A stretch of DNA of 28,107 nucleotides from an uncultured Clostridia bacterium (GTDB taxonomy: Bacteria > Bacillota > Clostridia > Lachnospirales > Bianqueaceae): NCBI GenBank assembly GCA_937892735.1, contig CALBGL010000089.1:1-28107 (forward strand), written 5' to 3'. Shown here in pieces: positions 16,388 to 24,589 of this stretch. Position numbers and translations under genes: made by a program. Numbering within the stretch: the stretch's first letter is position 1; the number at the start of each line of letters is the position of its first letter. The notes beneath the pieces were generated by a model that was not told the origin of the DNA, ran no database searches, and saw nothing but the letters and a program-made list of their open reading frames with translations.

Positions 16388-16714
16388 ATGGATGCGCAGT
16401 TAAAGCGAGGTATGCTGGAGATCTGTGTTCTCGCAGTGTTAACGCGGGGGGAATCCTACGGTTATCAGATGATTAAGGATCTTTCGCCGTGTATCGAGAT
16501 TTCAGAATCCACGTTATATCCGATTCTGAAACGACTGGAAAAGAATGATTGCGTCACTGTTTATATGGTGGAGCATAACAGCCGGCTCCGGAAGTATTAT
16601 CGGATTACCGGAGAAGGACAGAAGAAGATTCGGGCATTTCTGGAAGAATGGAAGGAAATGATGGGAATTTATCATTTTATCGAAAATCAAGTGACGGGAG
16701 GAGGCGGAGTATGA
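16388..16714 (+). CDS. PadR-family transcriptional repressor
   Basis: 108-aa winged-helix regulator with the PadR core: LKRGMLEICVLAVLTRGESYGYQMIKDL (residues 5-32), then SESTLYPILKRLEKNDCV, and a basic wing region (NSRLRKYYRITGEGQKK). I start at ATG 16388, 8 bp after AAGGGGG; the upstream ATG at 16367 lies inside the operator. The stop overlaps the next ATG by 4 bp, so the two are translationally coupled. Pairs of PadR with a DUF1700 membrane protein are common in Bacillota and often respond to cell-envelope stress; this role is inferred. Confidence 0.93.
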   Translation: MDAQLKRGMLEICVLAVLTRGESYGYQMIKDLSPCIEISESTLYPILKRLEKNDCVTVYMVEHNSRLRKYYRITGEGQKKIRAFLEEWKEMMGIYHFIENQVTGGGGV

Positions 16715-17931
16715 AAAAAGCAGAATTTTTAGCATTGCTGAGAGAGAGACTTGCGGATTTCTCGAATGAGGATGCTGAAAAGTCGGCAGCATTTTACAGT
16801 GAAATGATTGATGATCGGATGGAAGAGGGGATGACGGAGGAAGAGGCGGTCGCGGCGTTAGGAAATTTGGACGATATCGTTCGATCTATCCGGCAGGAAA
16901 CACATGGAGAAGGAGACGCAGCACAGCGACGGGAGCCGCGCAGGAGCGGGGCGGCGACGCCCGGGCAGGAAAATCCCCATCGCGCCTCGAACAGCGGAAG
17001 ACATTTGTCCATTGCGGGAATTGCGGGGATCGTGATTGGAATCGTGGCCATCCTGGTTGCGGTGATGATCCTGATGTTTTCTTTAGATCATATGGATGAC
17101 GCGGATGATCATCGCAATGTGCAGAATGTATCGCAGAGCGTACAACCTGTGGATCAAAATAACAGCGCCATGCAGACCTCGCAGCCAGTGAGCAACAACA
17201 GTACTGCGCAGACGTCTCAATCAAGTCATAACGGTACTATATCAAGCGGCGGTTTTGTTCGAGAGGAATATGCTCTTGACATGTCCTCGGTGCAGAAACT
17301 TTATGTAAGCAGTGTGATCGACGAGATCCATATTATGCCGGGAGATGGAACACAGCTGCGAGCAGTATATCAGAAGAGCGATACGTACTGGTATGAGACA
17401 CGGCAGGAAAACGGCACGCTTTATATTGAGCAGAAAACAAGCCAGGAACAGGGGAACTGGCGGGGCAGAGATGATGACTGTGAGCTGTGGATTTATCTGC
17501 CGCAAGGAGCCGCGGAGCTCGAAGTATCAACAATGAACGGTGAAGTCGATATCACTAATTTGAATTTGCCGGAGACTACGATCTTGTCCAGCGCAAGCGG
17601 CGATATTGACTTGGCAAATTGTACAGGAAGTACAGTTCAGATCACGAGTACAAGCGGAGACATTGATACAGAAGCTTGTGTCATCAATGCGCTGCAGGTG
17701 AATAATACAGCGGGCAGCATCGATCTGGAAATAGAAGCGCAGACGGCAACGATCGTTAATGCCAGTGGAGAGGTCGATGTGAAACTGCGTGGCACCAACT
17801 TAGATTATACCGTACAAACACAAACCACATCCGGCAGAGCCATGGCTGGAATGGGTACAGGTTCCAGAGTGATTAGTATTACCACGGAAAGTGGAGAAAT
17901 TGAATATGAATTTGTAAATCGCTGGGATTAA
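16711..17931 (+). CDS. DUF1700 (HAAS) - transmembrane - DUF4097 protein
   Basis: 406-aa membrane protein. Residues 1-65 are the helical HAAS/DUF1700 domain (MKKAEFLALLRERL, then GMTEEEAVAALGNLDDIV). About 66-98 is a basic hydrophilic linker. A single membrane helix spans about 101-125. A Gln/Ser/Asn-rich linker follows (about 133-195), then an outer DUF4097-type repeated beta domain (about 200-406) with recurring TSGDID / SGEVD-like turns. ATG 16711 has GGAGGCGG upstream and overlaps the PadR stop. It probably senses or shapes the cell surface under PadR control. Confidence 0.9.
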   Translation: MKKAEFLALLRERLADFSNEDAEKSAAFYSEMIDDRMEEGMTEEEAVAALGNLDDIVRSIRQETHGEGDAAQRREPRRSGAATPGQENPHRASNSGRHLSIAGIAGIVIGIVAILVAVMILMFSLDHMDDADDHRNVQNVSQSVQPVDQNNSAMQTSQPVSNNSTAQTSQSSHNGTISSGGFVREEYALDMSSVQKLYVSSVIDEIHIMPGDGTQLRAVYQKSDTYWYETRQENGTLYIEQKTSQEQGNWRGRDDDCELWIYLPQGAAELEVSTMNGEVDITNLNLPETTILSSASGDIDLANCTGSTVQITSTSGDIDTEACVINALQVNNTAGSIDLEIEAQTATIVNASGEVDVKLRGTNLDYTVQTQTTSGRAMAGMGTGSRVISITTESGEIEYEFVNRWD

Positions 17932-17937
17932 AGTATG

Positions 17938-17974
17938 AAGGGGCTGTGATTCAATTTTCGCAGCCCCTTTTTTT
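17938..17974 (+). terminator. Rho-independent terminator of padR operon
   Basis: AAGGGGCTG (17938-17946) pairs with CAGCCCCTT (17961-17969) over a 14-nt loop and ends in a T run. Confidence 0.92.
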
Positions 17975-18040
17975 GTTAGCGGCTTAGGAGGGGAATAGCC
18001 TTGAGTCTGCTTTTTCGATTTTGATGATCTTTGGATCGGG

Positions 18041-18310
18041 AAAGTATCATCAGGAAATGTAAAATTTACAATAGATTTTGGCGGGGCGATGATACTGGGA
18101 GGAGGGTATCCTCGCCCGGGGCAATTTCGCCTCACCCGCGTCCAGAAAGTATCATCAGGAAATGTAAAATTTACAATAGATTTTGGCGGGGTGATGGTAT
18201 TGGGGGACGGAGAAGTATCCACGCCCGAGTTCTCTTTCTCGATTTGGGGGCTGGAAAGTATCATCGGGGAATATAAAATTTACAATAGATTTTGGAATGT
18301 GATGATATGG
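18041..18310 (+). repeat. Three direct copies of a structured 105-109-bp repeat
   Basis: Copies begin with AAAGTATCATC at 18041, 18146 and 18255. Each contains an outer stem AGTATCATC with a downstream GATGATACT-like arm (18088-18096, 18193-18201, 18301-18309) and an inner dyad TGTAAA-A-TTTACA. In copies 2 and 3 most changes in the 3' arm keep pairing as G-U wobble, which hints at a structured RNA on this strand. Short ORFs through it share repeated peptides only because the DNA repeats. The rest of the 17975-18358 gap holds no other feature I can support. Confidence 0.8.
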
Positions 18311-18358
18311 ATGGAGAGGAGAAGAAATCCCCGGGGAATAGGGAGATAGGGGACGGAC

Positions 18359-18406
18359 ACACAATATATAGCTGTCAGAAAATTAATTAAACACAAAATG
18401 GAGTAT
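18359..18406. promoter_or_regulatory. Two NrdR-box-like sites upstream of nrdD
   Basis: ACACAATATATAG (from 18359) and ACACAAAATGGAGTAT (18391-18406) resemble the NrdR consensus ACACWATATATWGTGT, the first in its left 13 bases and the second at 12 of 16. Their starts are 32 bp apart, the three-helical-turn spacing known for paired NrdR boxes, and they lie just upstream of the nrdD promoter. Confidence 0.65.
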
Positions 18407-18424
18407 TTTTTCTAAAATTACCAC

Positions 18425-18453
18425 TTCACAAATCAAGAGTTATAGGGTATAAT
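18425..18453 (+). promoter_or_regulatory. Promoter of nrdDG
   Basis: TTCACA (18425-18430), 17 bp, TATAAT (18448-18453), 36 bp before the nrdD start. Confidence 0.8.
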
Positions 18454-18488
18454 AGAAAACATCCACAATACAATAGAGGAGAATGAGT

Positions 18489-20669
18489 ATGGATTCTTAT
18501 TTGGAGAATGTACGGGTCATCAAGAAGGATGGCACGAAGGAGAAGTATAAACCGGAAAAGATTATCACGGCAGTATGTAAGTCAGCGTCCAGAGCGCTGG
18601 TGGAATTTACTCCGGAGGAGAAGACACAGATTACTGACTATGTGAATGAGACGATCATCAAGATGGGTCTGATCGAGATCCCGATCGTTACGATGCATGC
18701 GCTGGTCGAGCATGCGCTGGATGAGGTGAATCCGGAGGTCGCCGCGAGTTATCGCAGCTATCGGAATTATAAACAGGAGTTTGCCAAGATGCTGGATGAG
18801 GTCTATGAGGCCAGTCAGTCCATCATGTACATTGGCGATAAAGAGAATTCGAACGCGGATTCGGCGTTGGTCTCGACGAAGCGAAGTTTATCTTATAATG
18901 AGCTCAATAAGCGTTTGTACGCAAAGTTTCATCTGACGGAAGAAGAGAAGCAGGCCGCGAGCGATGGATACATTTACATCCATGATCAGTCTGCCCGTAG
19001 GGATACGATGAACTGTTGTCTGTTCGATGTGGCAACCGTGCTGAAGGGCGGCTTTGAGATGGGCAATATCTGGTATACAGAGCCGAAGACACTGGATGTG
19101 GCATTCGATGTCATCGGGGATATTATCCTTATGGCGGCCAGCCAGCAATATGGCGGCTTCACCGTGTCGGAGATCGATAAGATTCTGCTGCCCTATGCCT
19201 TGAAGTCTCTGGATCGCTATACGGAGCAGGAGATGAAGACGTATCAGGATATTCTCGGCGAGTTTGGCGGCGCGGTGGATCCGAAAGCGCTCGAGGCCAA
19301 GGCGCATGAGAAGGCGATGGCCAGGATCAAAAACGATTTTCGGCAGGGCTTCCAGGGGTTGGAAATGAAGCTCAACACGGTGGCTTCCAGCCGCGGGGAT
19401 TATCCGTTTGTTACCTTTACCGCGGGTTTAGGGACGCATGAGCTCGAGAAGATGGCGTCGATCACGATGTTCGAGGTGCGTATGAATGGACAGGGCAAGG
19501 AGGGCCACAAGAAGCCGGTGCTCTTTCCCAAATTGGTGATGCTGTATGATGAAGCGCTGCATGGAGAGAACGGTGCCTGCCCGGAGGTCTTTGACGCGGC
19601 GCTAGCCTGTTCTTCGAAGACGATGTATCCGGACTGGCTGTCCCTGACGGGCGAAGGATATGTGCCTTCGATTTATAAGAAATACGGCAAGGTCATCAGC
19701 CCCATGGGATGCCGAGCATTCCTCAGCCCCTGGTATGAGCGAGGCGGCATTCATCCGGCGGATGATCAGGATGAGCCCGTATTTGTAGGACGTTTCAATG
19801 TGGGCGTGGTATCTCTGCATCTGCCGATGATTCTGGCAAAGGCCAGAGAAGAAAAGAGGGATTTCTTCGAGACGCTGGATTATTATATGGAACTGATTCG
19901 TCGGATCCATCAGAGAACGTTCGCGTACTTAGGCAATATGAGAGCCAGCTGCAATCCGCTGGCGTATTGCGAGGGCGGATTCTATGGCGGCCACTTGGAT
20001 TTTCACGATAAGATCGCGCCGGTGCTGAAGACGGCGACGGCCTCCTATGGTATTACCGCGCTGAACGAGCTGCAGGAACTGTATAATGGCAAGTCTCTGG
20101 TGGAAGATGGTGCGTTTGCGCTGGAAGTAATGGATCATATCGTGGACAAGCTGAACGAGTATAAGGAAGAAGACGGCATTCTGTACGCCATCTATGGAAC
20201 GCCGGCGGAGTCTCTCTGCGGCAAGCAGATTGAGCAGTTCCGCAAGAAATATGGCGTGATTGAAGGAGTATCCAGCCGTCCTTATGTCAGCAACTCTTTC
20301 CACTGCGGCGTGTGGGAAGAGATCTCGCCGATTGAGAAACAGGATCTGGAGGCGCGGTTCTGGGACCGCTTCAATGGCGGCAAGATTCAGTATGTGCGCT
20401 ATCCGCTCAACTATAACCTGGAGGCGATGAAGACTCTGGTGCGCCGCGCCATGAAGATGGGCTTCTATGAAGGCGTGAACCTGAGTCTGTCTTACTGTGA
20501 CGACTGCGGACATGAGGAATTGGAGATGGACGTGTGCCCGGTATGCGGCAGTACGAATCTGACGAAGATCGATCGGATGAATGGCTACCTGAGCTATAGT
20601 CGTGTACATGGCGCGACTCGTCTCAATGCCGCGAAGATGGAAGAAATCAAAGACAGAGTCTCGATGTAA
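18489..20669 (+). CDS. nrdD: Anaerobic (class III) ribonucleoside-triphosphate reductase
   Basis: 726-aa glycyl-radical enzyme that reduces ribonucleotides to deoxyribonucleotides without oxygen. It has an N-terminal ATP-cone (VRVIKKDGTKEKYKPEKI, from about residue 8) for allosteric control, the active-site region RRDTMNCCLFD with Cys176/Cys177, a C-terminal zinc site (Cys670, Cys673, Cys683, Cys686) and the radical-bearing Gly699 in RMNGYL. ATG 18489 is chosen because AGGAG lies 7 bp upstream; ATG 18483 is only one base from that site. The activase gene nrdG follows 13 bp downstream. NrdR-like boxes upstream suggest repression when dNTPs are plentiful. Confidence 0.97.
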   Translation: MDSYLENVRVIKKDGTKEKYKPEKIITAVCKSASRALVEFTPEEKTQITDYVNETIIKMGLIEIPIVTMHALVEHALDEVNPEVAASYRSYRNYKQEFAKMLDEVYEASQSIMYIGDKENSNADSALVSTKRSLSYNELNKRLYAKFHLTEEEKQAASDGYIYIHDQSARRDTMNCCLFDVATVLKGGFEMGNIWYTEPKTLDVAFDVIGDIILMAASQQYGGFTVSEIDKILLPYALKSLDRYTEQEMKTYQDILGEFGGAVDPKALEAKAHEKAMARIKNDFRQGFQGLEMKLNTVASSRGDYPFVTFTAGLGTHELEKMASITMFEVRMNGQGKEGHKKPVLFPKLVMLYDEALHGENGACPEVFDAALACSSKTMYPDWLSLTGEGYVPSIYKKYGKVISPMGCRAFLSPWYERGGIHPADDQDEPVFVGRFNVGVVSLHLPMILAKAREEKRDFFETLDYYMELIRRIHQRTFAYLGNMRASCNPLAYCEGGFYGGHLDFHDKIAPVLKTATASYGITALNELQELYNGKSLVEDGAFALEVMDHIVDKLNEYKEEDGILYAIYGTPAESLCGKQIEQFRKKYGVIEGVSSRPYVSNSFHCGVWEEISPIEKQDLEARFWDRFNGGKIQYVRYPLNYNLEAMKTLVRRAMKMGFYEGVNLSLSYCDDCGHEELEMDVCPVCGSTNLTKIDRMNGYLSYSRVHGATRLNAAKMEEIKDRVSM

Positions 20670-20682
20670 GGGAGGTTTCTTC

Positions 20683-21174
20683 ATGCGATATCATGATATT
20701 ACCAAATGTGACATGAAAAATGGGGACGGGCTGCGAACCGTCCTCTGGGTTGCCGGTTGTTCCCATCGGTGTCCGGGATGCCATAATCCCATCACCTGGG
20801 ATCCCAATGACGGCATTCCTTTCGATCAGGCGGCGAAAGAGGAGATTTTCGAAGAACTGTCTAGGGATTATATTTCTGGCATTACGCTGAGTGGAGGGGA
20901 TCCTCTGTTTCCTGGAAACCGCGATACGGTTGCGGAGTTGATTTATGAGATCAAAGAGAAATTCCCGGAGAAGACCATCTGGCTATATACCGGCTATCTC
21001 TGGGAGGATGTGAAGGATCTGCCAGGCATATCCCAGGTGGATGTGCTGGTCGATGGGCCCTATGTAGAAGTGCTGCGGGATACGACGCTGCACTGGAAGG
21101 GCAGTTCGAATCAGCGTGTCATCGACGTACCGTCCACGCTGCGGGCAGGACAAGTCATCTTGTGGGATGAATAA
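20683..21174 (+). CDS. nrdG: Anaerobic ribonucleotide reductase activating protein
   Basis: 163-aa radical SAM enzyme that installs the glycyl radical on NrdD. The 4Fe-4S/SAM motif is CSHRCPGC (Cys26, Cys30, Cys33), followed by HNPITWD and the SAM-contact stretch SGITLSGGDPLF. ATG 20683 follows GGGAGG at 7 bp; a longer upstream frame overlaps the end of nrdD and is not used. Length and order are standard for NrdG. Confidence 0.96.
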   Translation: MRYHDITKCDMKNGDGLRTVLWVAGCSHRCPGCHNPITWDPNDGIPFDQAAKEEIFEELSRDYISGITLSGGDPLFPGNRDTVAELIYEIKEKFPEKTIWLYTGYLWEDVKDLPGISQVDVLVDGPYVEVLRDTTLHWKGSSNQRVIDVPSTLRAGQVILWDE

Positions 21175-21177
21175 ATG

Positions 21178-21209
21178 AAGAACTGGGAGTGCCTTCACCC
21201 CCAGTTCTT
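21178..21209 (+). terminator. Hairpin after nrdG (possible terminator)
   Basis: AAGAACTGGG (21178-21187) pairs perfectly with CCCAGTTCTT (21200-21209). The following bases are AT-rich but lack a clean T run, so termination may be partial. Confidence 0.45.
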
Positions 21210-21234
21210 ATCATATATAAAAGGGGGCACTATC

Positions 21235-22797
21235 ATGAAACTTAAGAATCCGATTCTGCCGGGATTTTATCCGGATCCGTCGATATGCAGAAAAGAAGAA
21301 GATTATTATCTGGTCACATCCACCTTTGAATATTATCCCGGCATTCCGGTCTTTCATTCTAGGGACCTGGTACATTGGGAGCAGATAGGGCATGCGCTGG
21401 ATCGACCGGAACAGCTTGCATTGGATGGACTGAACCCATCTCGGGGTATCTATGCCTCGTCGATTTTCTATCACGAGGGACGGTTCTATGTGATTACGAC
21501 GCTGGTGGGCAACGCACCCTACTGGGATAACGTGAATTTCTACGTATGGGCGGATGACCCGGCAGGGCCCTGGTCTGACCCTATCATTGTGCAGGGAGCA
21601 GAAGGCATCGATCCCTCGCTGGTGTTTGACGAGGGGAAAGTCTATTATCTGGGCAACTGCAGGCCCTATCCGGATACGGATTCCACGGCGCGGCATATCT
21701 GGCTGCAGGAGCTGGAACTCTCCACGGGCCGTCTGATCGGAGAACGCCATACGCTCTTGACAGGCGGCGCGATGATGAATGCGTCTGCGCCGGAAGGACC
21801 GCACATCTATCATATAGGGGATTACTATTATCTTTTGATCGCGGAGGGCGGGACGTCTCATTATCATTCCAGCACGATTTTCAGAAGCCGGTCTCTTACG
21901 GGCCCCTATGAGGGAAATCCCAGAAACCCGCTGATCACGCACCGAAATCTGCGGTGGGATTATCCGATTCACAGTACAGGCCACGCGGACATGATACAGC
22001 TTGCGAATGGCGAGTGGTGGGCGGTTCTTCTGGCATCAAGACCTGTGGGCGGAGATTATCGTACGCTGGGACGGGAGACCTTCTGTATCCCGGTTCGCTG
22101 GGAAGATGACTGGCCGGTATTTTGTCCGGATACAGGCCGGGTGGAAATGTGTTATCAAGCGCCCGGTCTGCCCGCGTACCCCTGGCCGGAGAGGCCTGTC
22201 TGCTGTCAGTTCGAATCTGATAGGTTGGGGGCGGAGTGGGTGACCGTGCGTACCCCTAGAAGAAAATTTTATAGCTTGACGGAGCGGGCGGGATATCTTA
22301 GACTGTATCCGGGGCCGGAAACCATGCGGGAGATAAACCACTCTGCTTTTTTGGGCCGGCGTCAGCAGCACATGCACTATGCGGTGCGCACGGTGTTGGA
22401 ATGGGATCCGCAGGAGCAGGAAGAGAGCGGTGTCGTATTGCTGATGAACCACCGATTCCATTTCCGATTCGTATATGGACAGTGGGAGGGCCAGAAAAAG
22501 ATTCGGCTGATTCGTTGTTTCGATGGCCAGGAGGAGATATTAGCTGAGAAGGTGTGGAATGCGGGGAAAACATATCTGCGCGTGACGGCGCATTTGCAGG
22601 ATCTGGCCTTCTATGTGGGAAAAGAAGAAGAGGCTTGGGAACTGGTGGCAGATCATGTTTCGGGGACGCTTTTGAGTAAGGAAGTCGCAGGTGGATTTAC
22701 GGGGACGGTACTGGGACTGTATGCGTCTGCCAATGGGCAGGAGAGCCAGAGCACTGCCGACTTCGATTGGTTTGAATACCAGCCTCTGGGAGAATAA
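21235..22797 (+). CDS. GH43 beta-xylosidase / alpha-L-arabinofuranosidase-like
   Basis: 520-aa family GH43 enzyme of the XynB/SXA type. NPILPGFYPDPSICR at the start contains the catalytic base Asp14; Asp126 (EGIDPSLVF) is the pKa modulator and Glu187 (SAPEGPHIY) the acid. The remaining C-terminal part (about 325-515) is the concanavalin-like sandwich that caps the active site in this group. There is no signal peptide, so it acts on imported xylo-oligosaccharides. I start at ATG 21235 (AGGGGGC about 8 bp upstream); a longer frame from 21175 runs through the nrdG hairpin. It stands alone between unrelated housekeeping genes, with no obvious promoter in the 60-bp gap. Confidence 0.92.
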   Translation: MKLKNPILPGFYPDPSICRKEEDYYLVTSTFEYYPGIPVFHSRDLVHWEQIGHALDRPEQLALDGLNPSRGIYASSIFYHEGRFYVITTLVGNAPYWDNVNFYVWADDPAGPWSDPIIVQGAEGIDPSLVFDEGKVYYLGNCRPYPDTDSTARHIWLQELELSTGRLIGERHTLLTGGAMMNASAPEGPHIYHIGDYYYLLIAEGGTSHYHSSTIFRSRSLTGPYEGNPRNPLITHRNLRWDYPIHSTGHADMIQLANGEWWAVLLASRPVGGDYRTLGRETFCIPVRWEDDWPVFCPDTGRVEMCYQAPGLPAYPWPERPVCCQFESDRLGAEWVTVRTPRRKFYSLTERAGYLRLYPGPETMREINHSAFLGRRQQHMHYAVRTVLEWDPQEQEESGVVLLMNHRFHFRFVYGQWEGQKKIRLIRCFDGQEEILAEKVWNAGKTYLRVTAHLQDLAFYVGKEEEAWELVADHVSGTLLSKEVAGGFTGTVLGLYASANGQESQSTADFDWFEYQPLGE

Positions 22798-22800
22798 GGA

Positions 22801-22829
22801 TTGAAAAGGAGCGGGCTCTGTGATATACT
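22801..22829 (+). promoter_or_regulatory. Promoter of nucleosidase-galE operon
   Basis: TTGAAA (22801-22806), 17 bp, TATACT (22824-22829), 30 bp before the next start codon. Confidence 0.8.
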
Positions 22830-22858
22830 GAGTGCATACTGAAAGCGGGAGGAGCACT

Positions 22859-23563
22859 ATGAAGGAACGTTGGATTGCGGTAATTGCTGCAGAAGAGCAG
22901 GAACTGGCAGGAATGGATGGGTTCATGGAAGAGCGGCGCACGGAATCGGGTGCGGCGGGGTGCGTCTATCGTATAGGACGCGTGGGATCGCATCAGGTGG
23001 CAGCGATGCGCTGCGGGATCGGTAAGGTGAACGCGGCGGTCTCGGCGCAGGCGATGATCGACCGTTTTCAGCCGGAGGCTTTGATCAATATTGGGGCAGC
23101 GGGCGCAGTAGCGCCAGGCCTCTCGTTATATGATCTGGTCATATCCGAGGATGTGGTGCAGCACGATATGGATGTGACCGGGCTGGGCTATGCGCCCGGC
23201 ATTGTGCCGGATCAGGGAGAGAGTTTCTTCAAGGCAGATCCGGGACTCATTGTGCTGGCCGATCAGGCGGGCGCCGCGGAAGGGCTTAAGACGCACATGG
23301 GACGTATTGCGAGTGGAGATCTGTTCGTATCTGAGGAGCGGCAGCGGCAGCGGATTCATGATACATTTCACGCCCTATGCGCGGAGATGGAGGGCGCGGC
23401 AATCGCGCAGGCTTGCTGGCGGAATCGGGTGCCTTTTGTCATCCTACGTTCCATATCGGACAATGCGGATGGAAACGCGGGCGTGAGCTATGCAGAATTT
23501 TCTAAGAAGGCGGCGGGACAGGCTGTGCGGCTGCTCTCGCGCATGCTGAAGACATGGTCATAA
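22859..23563 (+). CDS. mtnN: 5'-methylthioadenosine/S-adenosylhomocysteine nucleosidase
   Basis: 234-aa nucleosidase that hydrolyses MTA and SAH to adenine plus thioribose compounds, in SAM by-product recycling and AI-2 precursor formation. Catalytic Glu12 (AAEEQEL), substrate Glu178 in AEMEGAA, and acid Asp201 in RSISDNAD match the family. The glycine-rich INIGAAGAVAPGL and the loop HDMDVTGLGYAPG are also typical. ATG 22859 follows GGGAGGAG. galE follows after 21 bp, so the two are probably co-transcribed. Confidence 0.94.
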   Translation: MKERWIAVIAAEEQELAGMDGFMEERRTESGAAGCVYRIGRVGSHQVAAMRCGIGKVNAAVSAQAMIDRFQPEALINIGAAGAVAPGLSLYDLVISEDVVQHDMDVTGLGYAPGIVPDQGESFFKADPGLIVLADQAGAAEGLKTHMGRIASGDLFVSEERQRQRIHDTFHALCAEMEGAAIAQACWRNRVPFVILRSISDNADGNAGVSYAEFSKKAAGQAVRLLSRMLKTWS

Positions 23564-23584
23564 CAGAGTAAGGAGGATACAAGT

Positions 23585-24577
23585 ATGATTTTAGTAACAG
23601 GTGGAGCCGGGTACATTGGAAGTCATACCTGTGTGGAGCTTCTGGAAGCGGGACATGAAATTGTGGTATTGGATAATTTCAGCAATTCCAAACCGGAAAC
23701 GCTGGATCGGATTCGAGAGATTACGCATAAGGACTTTCCGTTCTATGAGGTGGATCTGTTAGACGCGGAGGGTGTAAAGCGCGTATTTGACGAACAGCCT
23801 GATATCAAAGCGGTGATTCATTTCGCGGGGCTGAAGGCCGTCGGAGAATCCTGCGAGCAGCCGCTGCGCTACTATCATAATAATCTGACGGGAACGCTGC
23901 ATCTCTGTGAACAGATGCAGGCGCATGGTGTGAAGAGCATCATCTTCAGTTCCTCCGCCACGGTGTATGGGGACCCGGCCAGCGTGCCGATTCGGGAGGA
24001 CTTTCCGCTGCATACGACCAATCCCTATGGTTCTACCAAGCTGATGATCGAAAACATCCTGCAGGATCTCGCCAAGGCGGATCCTGCGTGGAACGTGGTA
24101 TTGTTGCGGTATTTTAATCCGGTAGGAGCGCATGAGAGCGGTCTTCTGGGAGAGGATCCCAACGGGATTCCCAACAATCTGACGCCTTATATCGCGAAGG
24201 TGGCCACGGGAGAGCTGCCCTTCGTGCGGGTGTTTGGGAATGACTATCCGACGCCGGACGGTACGGGCGTACGCGACTATATCCATGTGGTGGATCTGGC
24301 GAGAGGCCATATCAAGGCGCTCGCGAAGAATCAGCCCGGCGTCTATGTGTATAATCTGGGCACAGGCGTGGGATACAGTGTCTTGGATGTGATTCACGCT
24401 TATGAGAAGGCCTGCGGCCATGCACTGTCTTATAAGATCATGGGGCGCAGAGCGGGAGACATTGCGCAATGCTACGCGGATCCGGCGAAAGCGGAGAGAG
24501 AGCTGGGCTGGAAGGCGGAGCGAAATCTGGAGGATATGTGCCGGGATAGCTGGCATTTCATGACAAAGAATCAGTAA
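23585..24577 (+). CDS. galE: UDP-glucose 4-epimerase
   Basis: 330-aa extended SDR that interconverts UDP-galactose and UDP-glucose, linking galactose use and surface glycan synthesis. NAD-binding GGAGYIGSH (6-14), catalytic Ser124 in SSSATVYGD and YGSTK (Tyr148, Lys152) are present, as is the substrate-side RYFNPVGAH. AAGGAGG lies upstream. It is second in a four-gene operon. It could serve the galactose released by the GH42 enzyme, but it is not in the same operon. Confidence 0.96.
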   Translation: MILVTGGAGYIGSHTCVELLEAGHEIVVLDNFSNSKPETLDRIREITHKDFPFYEVDLLDAEGVKRVFDEQPDIKAVIHFAGLKAVGESCEQPLRYYHNNLTGTLHLCEQMQAHGVKSIIFSSSATVYGDPASVPIREDFPLHTTNPYGSTKLMIENILQDLAKADPAWNVVLLRYFNPVGAHESGLLGEDPNGIPNNLTPYIAKVATGELPFVRVFGNDYPTPDGTGVRDYIHVVDLARGHIKALAKNQPGVYVYNLGTGVGYSVLDVIHAYEKACGHALSYKIMGRRAGDIAQCYADPAKAERELGWKAERNLEDMCRDSWHFMTKNQ

Positions 24578-24589
24578 GGAGGGTGCCAT

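Noticed and set aside
18031..18349. Small ORFs with repeated peptides over the three-copy repeat
   Set aside because: The peptide similarity reflects the DNA repeat; several frames are open, none with a proper start signal.
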